From Chryseobacterium sp. MEBOG06 (GTDB lineage: Bacteria; Bacteroidota; Bacteroidia; Flavobacteriales; Weeksellaceae), in the NCBI RefSeq assembly GCF_021869765.1, contig NZ_CP084580.1, forward strand, positions 992,001-1,056,000: a DNA stretch of 64,000 bases, written 5' to 3'. The translations under genes were made by a program, and so were the position numbers. This document shows, piece by piece, positions 35,422 through 43,831 of the stretch; position 1 is the stretch's first letter, and each line of letters begins with the position of its first letter. A model generated the notes under the pieces. The model saw only the letters and a program-made list of their open reading frames with translations. It made no database searches and had not been told where the DNA came from.

Positions 35422-36241
35422 TTTTGATCAGTTTTTGAGGGTTAAAAAAGTGGTTAAGCGGACCATTGCCAAGTCCTGTTTGTATATCCATTCCGTTTTC
35501 TATGGCTTGATAAATATAGCCCTGGCCTAAAGAAACAGCGTCATATAAATTTTTTCCCTGAGCAATATAGGCAGCGATTGCTGAAGAGAGGGTACAGCCG
35601 GAGCCATGGGTATTATTAGTGTTTAATTTTACCGTTTCAAAAGAATGGAAATTCTCATATTCGTCATAGAATAAAGAGGTAATCGCTGAGGTTGTCTGAT
35701 GGCCCCCTTTAAGAAGAATCGTTTTACAACCCAATTTTTTGATCTTTCTTCCCGCTGTGTATAAATCTTCCAGAGTTTCTACTTTCATATCTGCTAAAAT
35801 GGCTGCCTCATCCATGTTTGGGGTAATCACATCAGCAAGCGGAAAAAGCATTTCAGTAATTGCAGTGATGGTTTCTTCTTCAATCAGGTGATGCCCGCTG
35901 GTGGCTACCATTACAGGATCAAATACAATTGGTATTCTTTCATACTGAGCCAATGTAGAAACAATAGTCTCCACTAATTGCGGAGTATGAACCATTCCGA
36001 TTTTAATAGCATCCGGAACAATATCATCCAAAATAGCTTTGATCTGATCAGCTACCGCTTCAACAGGAATAGAATATATTTTTCTTACTCCCTGGGTATT
36101 CTGTACAGGCAAAGCCGTTAATACAGATGTAGAAAAACAGCCTAAAGCAGAGGCCGTTTTGATATCCGCCTGAATACCAGCTCCTCCGCTTCCGTCAAAA
36201 CCCGCAATGGTTAATACTGATGGGTATTTGTATTTTTTCAT
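35408..36241 (-). CDS. thiD: hydroxymethylpyrimidine (phosphate) kinase
   Basis: A 277-residue ribokinase-fold kinase that phosphorylates HMP and HMP-P to HMP-PP for thiamine synthesis. IAGFDGSGGAGIQADIKTA (residues 12-30) is the substrate loop, ITPNMDEAAIL lies near residue 140, and the catalytic NNTHGSGCTLSSAIAAY near 208 has the anion-hole GSGC with the catalytic Cys/Asp-region of the family. The gene overlaps thiE by 4 bases and tenA by 14. Confidence 0.95.
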   Translation of the reverse strand: MKKYKYPSVLTIAGFDGSGGAGIQADIKTASALGCFSTSVLTALPVQNTQGVRKIYSIPVEAVADQIKAILDDIVPDAIKIGMVHTPQLVETIVSTLAQYERIPIVFDPVMVATSGHHLIEEETITAITEMLFPLADVITPNMDEAAILADMKVETLEDLYTAGRKIKKLGCKTILLKGGHQTTSAITSLFYDEYENFHSFETVKLNTNNTHGSGCTLSSAIAAYIAQGKNLYDAVSLGQGYIYQAIENGMDIQTGLGNGPLNHFFNPQKLIKNEMV

Positions 36242-36873
36242 TTTAAAATTTCATTTTTTAATTCATACGCTGCTTTCTGAGGATTTTCTGCACTGCATAT
36301 TGCCGAAACTACGGCAAGGCAATCTGCTCCTGCATGAATGATTGCTTTTGCATTTTTCAGATGAACGCTGCCTATGGCTACCAGAGGCTTTTCTGTAAGC
36401 TGTCTGATCTTTGCAATACCCTCAAGCCCCCATTCCGTAATCGTATCCGTTTTGGTATTGGTTTTAAATACAGGACTTATCCCAAGATAATCAGATACTG
36501 CAGTCTCTTCGCTTTCAAGTTGTATCAGATGTTCCACAGAATAACCAATCATTTTATCTTTAATCAAAGGAATTTGTCTCAGGTAAGTAGGTGCCGTATC
36601 ACTGTTCCCAACATGAATTCCTGCTGAACTCACCTTTTCAGCAACCTCAATATTATCGTTAATGATAAGGGGAATTCCATATTTATCTGTGATCTCAAGA
36701 AGCTGTTTGGCTTTTTGAAGAAACAAATCAGTACTGTCGTTTTTTTCTCGTAACTGAATGATATCTACACCGCCAAGAATAGCCTGTTCTGCCACTTTTA
36801 GAAAATTTCTTCCAGCACAGTCGGCTTCAGAAATAACGAGGTAGAGTTGGTAAGGGAAACAATGTACACTCAT
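36238..36873 (-). CDS. thiE: thiamine-phosphate synthase
   Basis: A 211-residue TIM-barrel enzyme that joins HMP-PP and HET-P into thiamine monophosphate. QLREKNDS (about residue 41) binds the pyrophosphate, LIINDNIEVA lies near 73, GISPVFKTNTK near 131 and VAIGSVHLKNAKAIIHAGAD near 170, all in family order. It overlaps thiM by 4 bases and thiD by 4 bases, so the salvage genes are translationally coupled. Confidence 0.95.
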   Translation of the reverse strand: MSVHCFPYQLYLVISEADCAGRNFLKVAEQAILGGVDIIQLREKNDSTDLFLQKAKQLLEITDKYGIPLIINDNIEVAEKVSSAGIHVGNSDTAPTYLRQIPLIKDKMIGYSVEHLIQLESEETAVSDYLGISPVFKTNTKTDTITEWGLEGIAKIRQLTEKPLVAIGSVHLKNAKAIIHAGADCLAVVSAICSAENPQKAAYELKNEILK

Positions 36874-37667
36874 TTCTGTTCGATTTTCAAATGACGGATA
36901 AATTCTTCCTCAGTGATGTTATATAGCTTATCGATCAGGTTGACCTGAAGACTTCCCGGACCTTTGCTTTCCTGAGCAGCCAGTTCTCCAGCGATGCCAA
37001 GCAATGCCATTGCCGCAGCAACCCCATTAACTTTAGCTTCCGTACATCCTATGAATGCGCCTATCAAAGCGGTGGCCGAACATCCTAGACCTGTCACTTT
37101 GGTCATCAGGGAATGTCCGTTTTTGATAAAAACAGTTTGGTCTGGGCTTAGGATAATATCAGCTTCACCGGAAATACAGACAATCGTATTGTATTGGCTG
37201 ACCAGAATTTTACCGGCATCTATAGCCTCGCTGCTTTCTGCAGTACTGTCTACTCCCTTGGTGACTGTATTATTGATCTTAGCCAGTGCAATAATTTCAG
37301 AAGCATTTCCTCTGATCACTGTTGGGTGGTACTGTAAAAGCTGATGTAAAATCTGATCCCGGAATGACGTTGCTCCGGCTCCTACAGGATCTAAAACCCA
37401 CGGCTTATAGATGGCGTCTGCCGTTTCAGCGGCCATAAGCATAGATTCAGACCCGTATTCATCAAGGGTTCCAATATTAATAACCACCGAATGGGCTATG
37501 TTGATCATTTCCCTGATTTCAGATTTTGCGTGGGCCATGATGGGAGATGCTCCTGCAGCCAAAAGAGCATTGGCTGTATTGTTCATAACCACATAATTGG
37601 TGATATTGTGAACCAGGGGAGAATTTTGTCGTACAAGCTGAACTTGCTGCCAGAGAATTTTTTCCAT
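36870..37667 (-). CDS. thiM: hydroxyethylthiazole kinase
   Basis: A 265-residue kinase that phosphorylates the thiazole alcohol HET in salvage. HNITNYVVMNNTANALLAAG (about residues 19-38) is the substrate region, VIRGNASEIIALA lies near 118 and the catalytic VTGLGCSATALIGAF near 195. The start at 37667 (MEKILWQQ) is preferred over ATGs at 37676 and 37721 because the family begins there and the upstream ones lie close to the riboswitch. It is the first gene of the TPP-riboswitch operon. Confidence 0.93.
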   Translation of the reverse strand: MEKILWQQVQLVRQNSPLVHNITNYVVMNNTANALLAAGASPIMAHAKSEIREMINIAHSVVINIGTLDEYGSESMLMAAETADAIYKPWVLDPVGAGATSFRDQILHQLLQYHPTVIRGNASEIIALAKINNTVTKGVDSTAESSEAIDAGKILVSQYNTIVCISGEADIILSPDQTVFIKNGHSLMTKVTGLGCSATALIGAFIGCTEAKVNGVAAAMALLGIAGELAAQESKGPGSLQVNLIDKLYNITEEEFIRHLKIEQK

Positions 37668-37740
37668 TGTTATCATTAAAATAAAAATAGCTTTAGGAAA
37701 AAATCTGAAACAAAGGTACATTAGCAGATAATGTAATTTT

Positions 37741-37817
37741 GCTTTTCCCTACGCCGGTGTAAGCCGGATCAGGTTCGAAGGGACTCTCTCAATTCTTTTC
37801 AGAATACCCCTAAAGCG
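37741..37817 (-). promoter_or_regulatory. TPP riboswitch (THI element) of the thi operon
   Basis: On the minus strand, GCTTTAGGGG opens helix P1/P2, TGAGAGAGTCCCTTCGAAC matches the P3 side with the usual CTGAGA-like box, and CCTGATCCGG...CCGGCGTAGGGAAAAGC matches the conserved pyrophosphate-binding half ending in the P1 return strand. It lies 74 bases before the thiM start. Binding of thiamine pyrophosphate should switch the operon off; whether by termination or by start-site sequestration cannot be told by eye. Confidence 0.95.
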
Positions 37818-37820
37818 AAA

Positions 37821-37850
37821 CAAATGTATAAAAATTATCAGAGCAGACAA
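37821..37850 (-). promoter_or_regulatory. thi operon promoter
   Basis: TTG (37848-37850) and TACATTTG (37821-37828) on the minus strand are 19 bases apart. The predicted start is at the 5' edge of the riboswitch. Confidence 0.75.
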
Positions 37851-37977
37851 AAATCTTGCAACGGAATTTCTAGGGAAGACGGAGTATTTTTATCGTTAGC
37901 CGATAATATTTTATTGGCTGTAAAAATACCATTGGGTAATCGTAAAAATAAGCAAAGCTGGAAATAAATAGTACGGT

Positions 37978-38010
37978 TAACATATGGTTATCTATAAAAT
38001 CCATATGTTA
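37978..38010 (-). terminator. 10-bp hairpin past the esterase gene
   Basis: TAACATATGG and CCATATGTTA are perfect inverted copies with a 13-base loop, 7 bases past the stop codon. The minus strand lacks a long T run, so the role as terminator is uncertain. Confidence 0.45.
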
Positions 38011-38016
38011 CGTTTT

Positions 38017-39051
38017 CTATTTCTTCTGTGCGAGAATGAAATCCACCATCTGATCTGTCAGCTTATCCAGGTAAGCTTTATCAGTAGTACCAAATCCATG
38101 TACTCCTTTATCTACAATGATTAAAGAAGTCTGAACCTTAGCTCTTTTTAATTTTCGGTATAATTTTTTTGATTGATTTAATGGAACTATTTTGTCGTTA
38201 TTTCCCTGAACAATTAAAGTAGGAACGGCATCTGAAACAAAATAAACAGGAGATATGGTTTTGAAATAATCTATTGCCCTGTCCTGATCTTTTTTGATGT
38301 CATATCCAGAAAGTCCTTTGACCAGATTTTGCTGCAGAGTGACAATTTTTTTTGAAATTAGCCCAATCATAGAAACAGGAATCGTACCCAATCTGGTATG
38401 GAAAAGCTTGTTGAGATCAGCAGGCCCATAATGATCAATAACATAATTTACTTTTGAAGAATAAGAAGCAAGTTCAGGACTTCCAATATAAGTGTTATCA
38501 GGAGTATAGGCTGCCATTAATGAAAGGTGAGCGCCTGCCGAAGCTCCAAAAAGTCCTATATTATTGATGTCAAAATTATATTTTTCCGCATTTTTTCTTA
38601 CCCATCTTATTGCGTCTTTGGTATCTTCCAGAGGAAGAGGAAAGTGAATGCTGTCATTCAGAAGAGTATAATTGATGCTGATGACAGCATATTTTTTCGC
38701 CATTAGTTTGGCAATAGTAGCTTCCACATAGTTACCAGAATTGATGACTTTGCTTCCTTCTATCCAGCCACCGCCATGAACATAGATCATTACCGGAAGC
38801 TTTTCTGCTGAGACATTTTTAGGAGTATAAAGATCCAGCTTAATGGGGGCACCCTTTTTATTGGTTTTATAAGTGATATCTTCAGAAAAGTTGGAAATTT
38901 CAGGAAGTAATGTACTTTTTACAGCAGGGGCTTTAACGGTTGTTTGTGAAAAATTTTGTGAAAATAATAAACTAGAAATGCTTAAAAATAAAACAAAAAA
39001 CAGGTTTTTGGAAAACCTGTAGTTTGATATGTTGTTGATGTATAAATTCAT
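38017..39051 (-). CDS. exported alpha/beta hydrolase (BD-FAE-like esterase/lipase)
   Basis: A 344-residue secreted esterase of the HSL/BD-FAE-like group. A signal peptide (LFFVLFLSISSLLFSQ, residues 17-32) precedes the hydrolase fold. The oxyanion motif YVHGGGW lies near residue 91, the nucleophile in GLFGASAGAHLSL near 170, the Asp in VQGNNDKIVPL near 286 and the His in DKGVHGFGT near 318. It follows the DUF3037 gene by 24 bases and may be read from the same transcript, though its exported nature fits poorly with that pair. Confidence 0.9.
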   Translation of the reverse strand: MNLYINNISNYRFSKNLFFVLFLSISSLLFSQNFSQTTVKAPAVKSTLLPEISNFSEDITYKTNKKGAPIKLDLYTPKNVSAEKLPVMIYVHGGGWIEGSKVINSGNYVEATIAKLMAKKYAVISINYTLLNDSIHFPLPLEDTKDAIRWVRKNAEKYNFDINNIGLFGASAGAHLSLMAAYTPDNTYIGSPELASYSSKVNYVIDHYGPADLNKLFHTRLGTIPVSMIGLISKKIVTLQQNLVKGLSGYDIKKDQDRAIDYFKTISPVYFVSDAVPTLIVQGNNDKIVPLNQSKKLYRKLKRAKVQTSLIIVDKGVHGFGTTDKAYLDKLTDQMVDFILAQKK

Positions 39052-39075
39052 AATAAGATTTTTTTGAGGGAAGTG

Positions 39076-39459
39076 TTATTTTACTAACTCCTCAAAAAGC
39101 TTACCAAAAGTAGTGTTCAGATCTTTTGATTTTCCGGGATGAGGTCTTGAAGTCTGTACAACGGCACTTCTTACGGCTGTCAGCCATCTGAAACGCTCCG
39201 GAATGTCCAGAAGGGCAATAGGACCGCCGTCTTTATCACCGCTGGCAATCTTATAAAAGCTTTCCAGATTCTGAATGATATCTTCATAGTTCAGTTTACT
39301 GTGCATCAGTTTGAATTTATCAGGACATAAATAAAACTCTGCCTTGATGAATTTTTCCTTTTTGGAAAACATTACCAGTCCGATATTGAAAAATTCCTCT
39401 CTTTCAACTTTGGGTACCAAGCGTACTACCGCGTATTCATATATTTTATCCTCTTGCAT
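39076..39459 (-). CDS. DUF3037 domain-containing protein
   Basis: A 127-residue cytosolic protein matching DUF3037: YEYAVVRLVPKVEREEFFNI at the start, GLVMFSKKEKFI next, and RFRWLTAVRSAVVQTSRPHPG near the end. Its function is unknown. Its start codon lies inside the 3' end of the HipA-like kinase gene (14-base overlap), so translation is coupled, which suggests the two proteins work together as a kinase and a dedicated partner or substrate. Confidence 0.88.
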   Translation of the reverse strand: MQEDKIYEYAVVRLVPKVEREEFFNIGLVMFSKKEKFIKAEFYLCPDKFKLMHSKLNYEDIIQNLESFYKIASGDKDGGPIALLDIPERFRWLTAVRSAVVQTSRPHPGKSKDLNTTFGKLFEELVK

Positions 39460-40219
39460 TTTTGGCTTCGTTTACAAAGATTTGAGAATTTTTGAATCTG
39501 GTTTTCAAAAACTGAAAATAGATCTCACGGATTTCTTCGGGTGTTTCATCGGCATCATTCCAGTGCAGCCAATCTTCAGGGATTAAATTGACTATTTCCC
39601 TGAAAAGGTTGTCATTCAGTACTTCATGAGCAAATTGATTAGCTTCATCCAGCATCTTGGCTTTTGGAAGCAGTACATGATCCTTTACGTATTTGAAAGG
39701 TGTTTTTGCAGCTGCATCAAAGTTCTGCCATGAGTGATGGAAGTAGAAGGAAGCTCCATTATCGATGATCCAGAGTTCTCTATTCCACATCAGCATATTC
39801 GTATTCCTGAACGTACGATCAATATTGGTAATGAAAGCATCCAGCCAGACAATTTTTGAAGCCAACAGAGGATCAACGCTTACTCCCGGATCATAAGTGA
39901 TAGAGCCCGAAAGATAATGCAGTCCAAGGTTCAGACCTTCCGAAAACTTCAGCAGGTCCTGTATTTCTTCATCAGCTTCCGTCCTCCCGAAATCTGCATC
40001 AAGATTTACAAAAACAAGTTCAGGAATTTTCAACCCCAGTGCTTCCGTAATTTTTCCGCCTAAAAGTTCGGAGATCAGCATTTTTACCCCATGGCCGGCA
40101 CCACGGAATTTTAAGACATATTTAAAGTCATCATCAGCTTCTGCCAGCGCAGGAAGAGAACCTCCTTCTCGCAACGGCAGAATGTAACGTGTCACAGTTA
40201 CAGTTCTTAAATTCTGCAT
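39446..40219 (-). CDS. HipA-like kinase family protein (single-domain)
   Basis: A 257-residue protein related to the HipA Ser/Thr kinase fold but without the HipA N-terminal subdomain. KYVLKFRGAGHG (about residues 33-44) fits the ATP-binding Lys and loop, WLDAFITNIDRTFRNTNMLM (about 124-143) fits the catalytic Asp/Asn loop, and LWIIDNGASFYFHH (about 148-161) the metal-binding Asp. There is no HipB-like HTH gene beside it, so it is not a classical toxin-antitoxin pair. The downstream overlapping DUF3037 gene is the likely partner. The -7 box 4 bases before the ATG implies a leaderless transcript. Target and role are unknown. Confidence 0.8.
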   Translation of the reverse strand: MQNLRTVTVTRYILPLREGGSLPALAEADDDFKYVLKFRGAGHGVKMLISELLGGKITEALGLKIPELVFVNLDADFGRTEADEEIQDLLKFSEGLNLGLHYLSGSITYDPGVSVDPLLASKIVWLDAFITNIDRTFRNTNMLMWNRELWIIDNGASFYFHHSWQNFDAAAKTPFKYVKDHVLLPKAKMLDEANQFAHEVLNDNLFREIVNLIPEDWLHWNDADETPEEIREIYFQFLKTRFKNSQIFVNEAKNARG

Positions 40220-40223
40220 AAGG

Positions 40224-40231
40224 CAAAAATA
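40224..40231 (-). promoter_or_regulatory. -7 promoter box abutting the HipA-like gene
   Basis: TATTTTTG on the minus strand is followed by 4 bases and the ATG. It lies in the 15-base gap after the T9SS protein gene, so the kinase gene can be transcribed alone. Confidence 0.5.
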
Positions 40232-40234
40232 AGC

Positions 40235-41491
40235 TTATTTTTTTATAATCTTTTTAGTGAATTCTTTTTCTCCGGTTTTATACTGTAGAAAGTACACTCC
40301 GCTTGTAAGATAATGTATCGGAATTGTGTAGCCGGAATCTGTTTTGCTCTGGCTGTAACTAATATTTCTTCCGGTACTATCCATAAATGACAGGATTTTA
40401 AACTTCTTTTTAGAAGTGATCATAATAAAATTCTGTGCAGGACTAGGGTAAATCTGAACCTGATCTTCGATATCGGATTCTTGTGTGGCAAGGCTGGTTA
40501 CCGTTACCAGCTTTGTTTTGGTGGTATTGGTTCCGCAGGCATCTGTCGTCAGCTTTACATTATAATTTCCTAAGGCAGTATACATATGCTGGGGATGTTC
40601 CTGAACGGAAGTCGTACCATCTCCGAAATCCCATAGATAAGTATTGGAATTTTGGGTTTTATTAGTAAACTGAACAGTGGAGGTTCCTGTAAACTGATGG
40701 GTAAATCTACTGTGGACATCATTGGACGTTATAAGCCATTTATTTTGTTGGTTGTAAACTTCCGTTTTTACAATATTTTTTATCAACTGTGCCTCTGCGG
40801 AAGTAAGATTACCGTTAAAGGAAACCAGGGTAGGGTCTTTTTTAAACAAGACCGTATAAAATGTATAAGCAGCTGCCATAGAACCTATATAGCTGGGATG
40901 GGATTCGTCCTGATCATAAAGCTCTACAGATGGATCTTGTGCTCTGATGGCTCTCCATACTCTTCCTACAGGAGACACTACACCTTCGTTGGTGGCTGCC
41001 ATTTCCATATAGCGGTTGTAGATTTGATCATCCATTCCTTCGTAAGTGCAGACGGTCGGAAGGCCGGGACAATTCGTAGCATCTCCGTTTTTACGTCCCC
41101 ATGTCATATAGAACATAACATTTCCACAGCCATTTGAGTTTTTAATTAAGTTCGAAAGCTGCAGAGCATATGGATAAACCTGGCTCTGCACCTGAGAATC
41201 CGGAAAAGAAGGCAGCTGGCTCTGCTCCTGAAGTACTACATAATCCCAGTTTCCCTGGTTGATGACTGAAGTTACAATAGGATTATTAGCATGATCCTGA
41301 AGTGTAGACCCACCGGGAGTCTGGCTGTGATGTTCCAGAATGTCACCAGTGGATGCAGCAACATCTTTGATAAGGTCGGGAAGATTGTTAACATAAGTGT
41401 AACTGTTTCCAATAAAGAAAACCCTCTTTACAGTCTGGCCGAATGCAAAAGAAAATGTAATTAAAAATAAAAAAAATAGAGTTTTTTTCAT
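40235..41491 (-). CDS. secreted SGNH-like (DUF4886-type) protein with PKD domain and T9SS sorting tail
   Basis: A 418-residue protein. The signal peptide (MKKTLFFLFLITFSFAFGQ) is followed by an SGNH-like domain starting FIGNSYTYVNNLPDL (Ser in GNS), with WDYVVLQEQSQLP and the C-terminal catalytic-like DESHPSYIGSMAAAY (Asp-His). A PKD domain (YLWDFGDGTTSVQEHP, about residues 285-335) and a type IX secretion sorting domain ending TSGVYFLQYKTGEKEFTKKI follow. It should reach the surface or medium through T9SS and may be an esterase or glycan-acting hydrolase. ATG at 41491 is chosen for the signal peptide. Confidence 0.88.
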   Translation of the reverse strand: MKKTLFFLFLITFSFAFGQTVKRVFFIGNSYTYVNNLPDLIKDVAASTGDILEHHSQTPGGSTLQDHANNPIVTSVINQGNWDYVVLQEQSQLPSFPDSQVQSQVYPYALQLSNLIKNSNGCGNVMFYMTWGRKNGDATNCPGLPTVCTYEGMDDQIYNRYMEMAATNEGVVSPVGRVWRAIRAQDPSVELYDQDESHPSYIGSMAAAYTFYTVLFKKDPTLVSFNGNLTSAEAQLIKNIVKTEVYNQQNKWLITSNDVHSRFTHQFTGTSTVQFTNKTQNSNTYLWDFGDGTTSVQEHPQHMYTALGNYNVKLTTDACGTNTTKTKLVTVTSLATQESDIEDQVQIYPSPAQNFIMITSKKKFKILSFMDSTGRNISYSQSKTDSGYTIPIHYLTSGVYFLQYKTGEKEFTKKIIKK

Positions 41492-41552
41492 AAATTTCAA
41501 TTTAAAATAGGATTGTGAATATAAGAAATGTTAAATAAAAATCGGTTATTTT

Positions 41553-42395
41553 ATGAATTTGATTATTGAAAAGGATATATTTTTAGAAAATAAAGAAACA
41601 AAGGGTTTTCTTGCTGATGTTTTCTATACAGAGAACGGAAAGAGACAACCGCTGGTCATCTTTGTTCATGGATATAAAGGATATAAAAACTGGGGAGCAT
41701 GGGATCTGATGGGCAGAAAATTTGCTGAAGCAGGGCTTTTTTTTGTTAAATTTAATTTTTCGCATAACGGAACAACGGTAGAAGATCCTCGCAATTTTGC
41801 AGATCTTGAGGCTTTCGGAAATAATAATTATTCTAAAGAACTTTCTGACCTTGGTGTTGTCGTTGATCATTTTATTCAGAATCCTCATGTAGATGCAGAA
41901 AAAATAATTCTGATCGGACATAGCAGGGGAGGAGGAATCTCTATTATTAAAACTTTTGAAGATGAAAGGATTAATGGTTTGATTACACTGGCCAGTGTGG
42001 ATACTCTCGATCGTTTCCCAAAAGGAGACCATTTTGAAAACTGGAAAAGAAACGGCGTATATTATGCTTTAAATGGACGTACAAAGCAGGAAATGCCGCA
42101 TTATTATCAGTTTTATGAAGATTATGAAAAAGATATACATCGTTTTGATGTGGAACGGGCAACAGAGATGGCAAAAGCTCATATGCTTATCATTCATGGG
42201 ACAAGGGACGAGGCCGTAGATGTGAAGCAGGCAGAACATCTTCATATTCTTCATCCCAATTCGGAACTGTTTCTTATTGAAAACGCCAATCATACTTTTG
42301 GGGCAAAAGAGCCGTGGGCAGAAGATAAATTGCCTGAAGATCTTAACACAGTCACGGAAAAATGCATTATATTTATACAAGAAAAATTAAAATAA
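41553..42395 (+). CDS. alpha/beta hydrolase, dienelactone-hydrolase/acyl-peptidase-like
   Basis: A 280-residue cytosolic hydrolase. The HG motif FVHGYKGYKNWGAWD lies near residue 37, the nucleophile elbow IGHSRGGGISI near 122, the acid in IHGTRDEAVDVKQAE near 211 and the His in ENANHTFG near 243. No signal peptide is present, unlike the esterase at 38017. The substrate is unknown. It is divergent from the T9SS protein gene and followed by a lipoprotein gene 49 bases later. Confidence 0.88.
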   Translation: MNLIIEKDIFLENKETKGFLADVFYTENGKRQPLVIFVHGYKGYKNWGAWDLMGRKFAEAGLFFVKFNFSHNGTTVEDPRNFADLEAFGNNNYSKELSDLGVVVDHFIQNPHVDAEKIILIGHSRGGGISIIKTFEDERINGLITLASVDTLDRFPKGDHFENWKRNGVYYALNGRTKQEMPHYYQFYEDYEKDIHRFDVERATEMAKAHMLIIHGTRDEAVDVKQAEHLHILHPNSELFLIENANHTFGAKEPWAEDKLPEDLNTVTEKCIIFIQEKLK

Positions 42396-42444
42396 AACGA
42401 TTTTAATCCCGTTTTATATATTAACATCACATTTAAATACCATT

Positions 42445-42948
42445 ATGAAAAAACTTATTGCAGGCGCAGTAGCGCTATCATTGTTCACAACAGTAGTTTC
42501 ATGTAAGAAAGAAACTAAAACGGAATCTTCTATGGGTAAAGATACTTTGGCTACAGCAATGCCTAAAGATTCTGTTGTCTCATCTACAAAGGCAGATTCA
42601 GGCACAGCAGCTGGTACAGAAAATATTATTACCAAAAATGTAGGGAAGTATCCTCACGATATCAAATTATTTGAGGATAAAAACTTTACAGACAGAATCA
42701 AAAAATTGTTAGGAAAGAAGTATGATGAAATGGTAAAAAACTTTAATGTGGAGAGTCCTATTACTTCTGAAAACGGAATTTACAAGGTGACAGGATGTAA
42801 GCAGCACGACTGCCCGGGATATTCAACAGATATTTATTTTGATTCAAAAGATGACAATATGAATGTTTTAATAGATCAGAACGGAAGTTTAACAGATTTC
42901 AGTGAAAAGAAAAAAATTACAGTCACTGAATCATTAAAAGCAAAATAA
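42445..42948 (+). CDS. hypothetical lipoprotein
   Basis: A 167-residue protein with a lipoprotein signal (FTTVVSC, lipid Cys20) and a Ser/Thr/Lys-rich linker to about residue 65. The C-terminal domain contains IKKLLGKKYDEMVKNF and a Cys/His-rich ITGCKQHDCPGYST-like segment (written VTGCKQHDCPGYSTDIYFD), which could bind a metal or form a disulfide. I do not recognise a named family. It precedes a strong bidirectional terminator. Confidence 0.75.
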   Translation: MKKLIAGAVALSLFTTVVSCKKETKTESSMGKDTLATAMPKDSVVSSTKADSGTAAGTENIITKNVGKYPHDIKLFEDKNFTDRIKKLLGKKYDEMVKNFNVESPITSENGIYKVTGCKQHDCPGYSTDIYFDSKDDNMNVLIDQNGSLTDFSEKKKITVTESLKAK

Positions 42949-42985
42949 AAAGGAAGCCTGAAATTTTTCAGGCTTCCTTTTTTAT
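42949..42985. terminator. bidirectional terminator
   Basis: AAAGGAAGCCTGAAA pairs with TTTCAGGCTTCCTTT, with T's on both sides; the flanking genes converge. Confidence 0.9.
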
Positions 42986-42997
42986 AATAGGATGGAT

Positions 42998-43821
42998 TTA
43001 CTTTATGATAAGCAGACTCCATGCTTCTTCAATTTTACTTTCTAGAAGTAGTTTCTGAGCATCAAAATGAATATTTTCATCTGAATGGAAATCTCCGGAA
43101 GGCAGTACTTCTGTATTGGCAAGCATTCCAAGATCATTTCCTGTGAACACTTTGCTGTATTTAACAGCATCCGGAAGGAGATCAAATCCAATTCCTTTTG
43201 TTACCAAAGGTTTAGGCACCTCAAAAAGACTGTTTTCATTATTTCTTGAATACCAGTTGCCACCTAAACGGGCTACCATATCCAATTTTTTCTGATCCAG
43301 GTTCCCCTCTTCATTCAGATATTCTTCTCTGATGTGAATTTTCTGAACCTCACAGATAATCAGGTTTCCTGCCCCCCCTGATCTCCCAGAGATTTTACCT
43401 CTAAAACTTTACATTCAAAGTTTACAGGACACTCTTCAATTAGTTTGGGCTGTACAAGTTCAGCATCTTTCATTGTGAGACCGGACTTTATAAATTCATT
43501 GACCCCGGTTTCATATTCTGTAGAAGCTAAAGAAATCTGCTGTACAATCGGAAAATTTACAGTTCCAATCACTACTTCAGGTACTTCAAGAATATTTTCC
43601 AGTGTATGTTTCGTGGTATTATCACGAACTCTCCTTGATGGTGAAAAGATCAGAATCGGAGGAACCGTACTGAACATGTTAAAAAAGCTGAATGGAGATA
43701 AGTTATGATTACCGTCCTTATCTACCGTAGAAGCCAAAGCAATCGGACGTGGTGAGACAGCCGTCTGCATAATGGTTTGGAGTTGTACGGAGGTTATCTC
43801 GGAAGGGATTACTGTTTTCAT
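42998..43821 (-). pseudogene. flavin reductase family protein, split by a one-base frameshift
   Basis: An intact N-terminal part (MKTVIPSEITSVQLQ, PRPIALASTVDKDGNHNLSP, FSPSRRVRDNTTKHT) runs to GDQGGQET and a stop at 43360. The continuation of the same family protein (NLIICEV..., then LDMVARLGGNWYSRN) is in another frame to 42998. On the minus strand the join is a run of exactly seven G's (43372-43378); eight would restore one frame of about 274 residues. Members bind FMN and reduce flavins with NAD(P)H. It is a recent loss, a sequencing or assembly error, or a slippage switch. It lies next to the tyrosine-degradation genes. Confidence 0.85.
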
Positions 43822-43831
43822 ATTTTATTTA

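Noticed and set aside
42069..42380. 103-residue minus strand frame inside the alpha/beta hydrolase gene
   Set aside because: Antisense to the hydrolase with intact catalytic motifs; no independent support.
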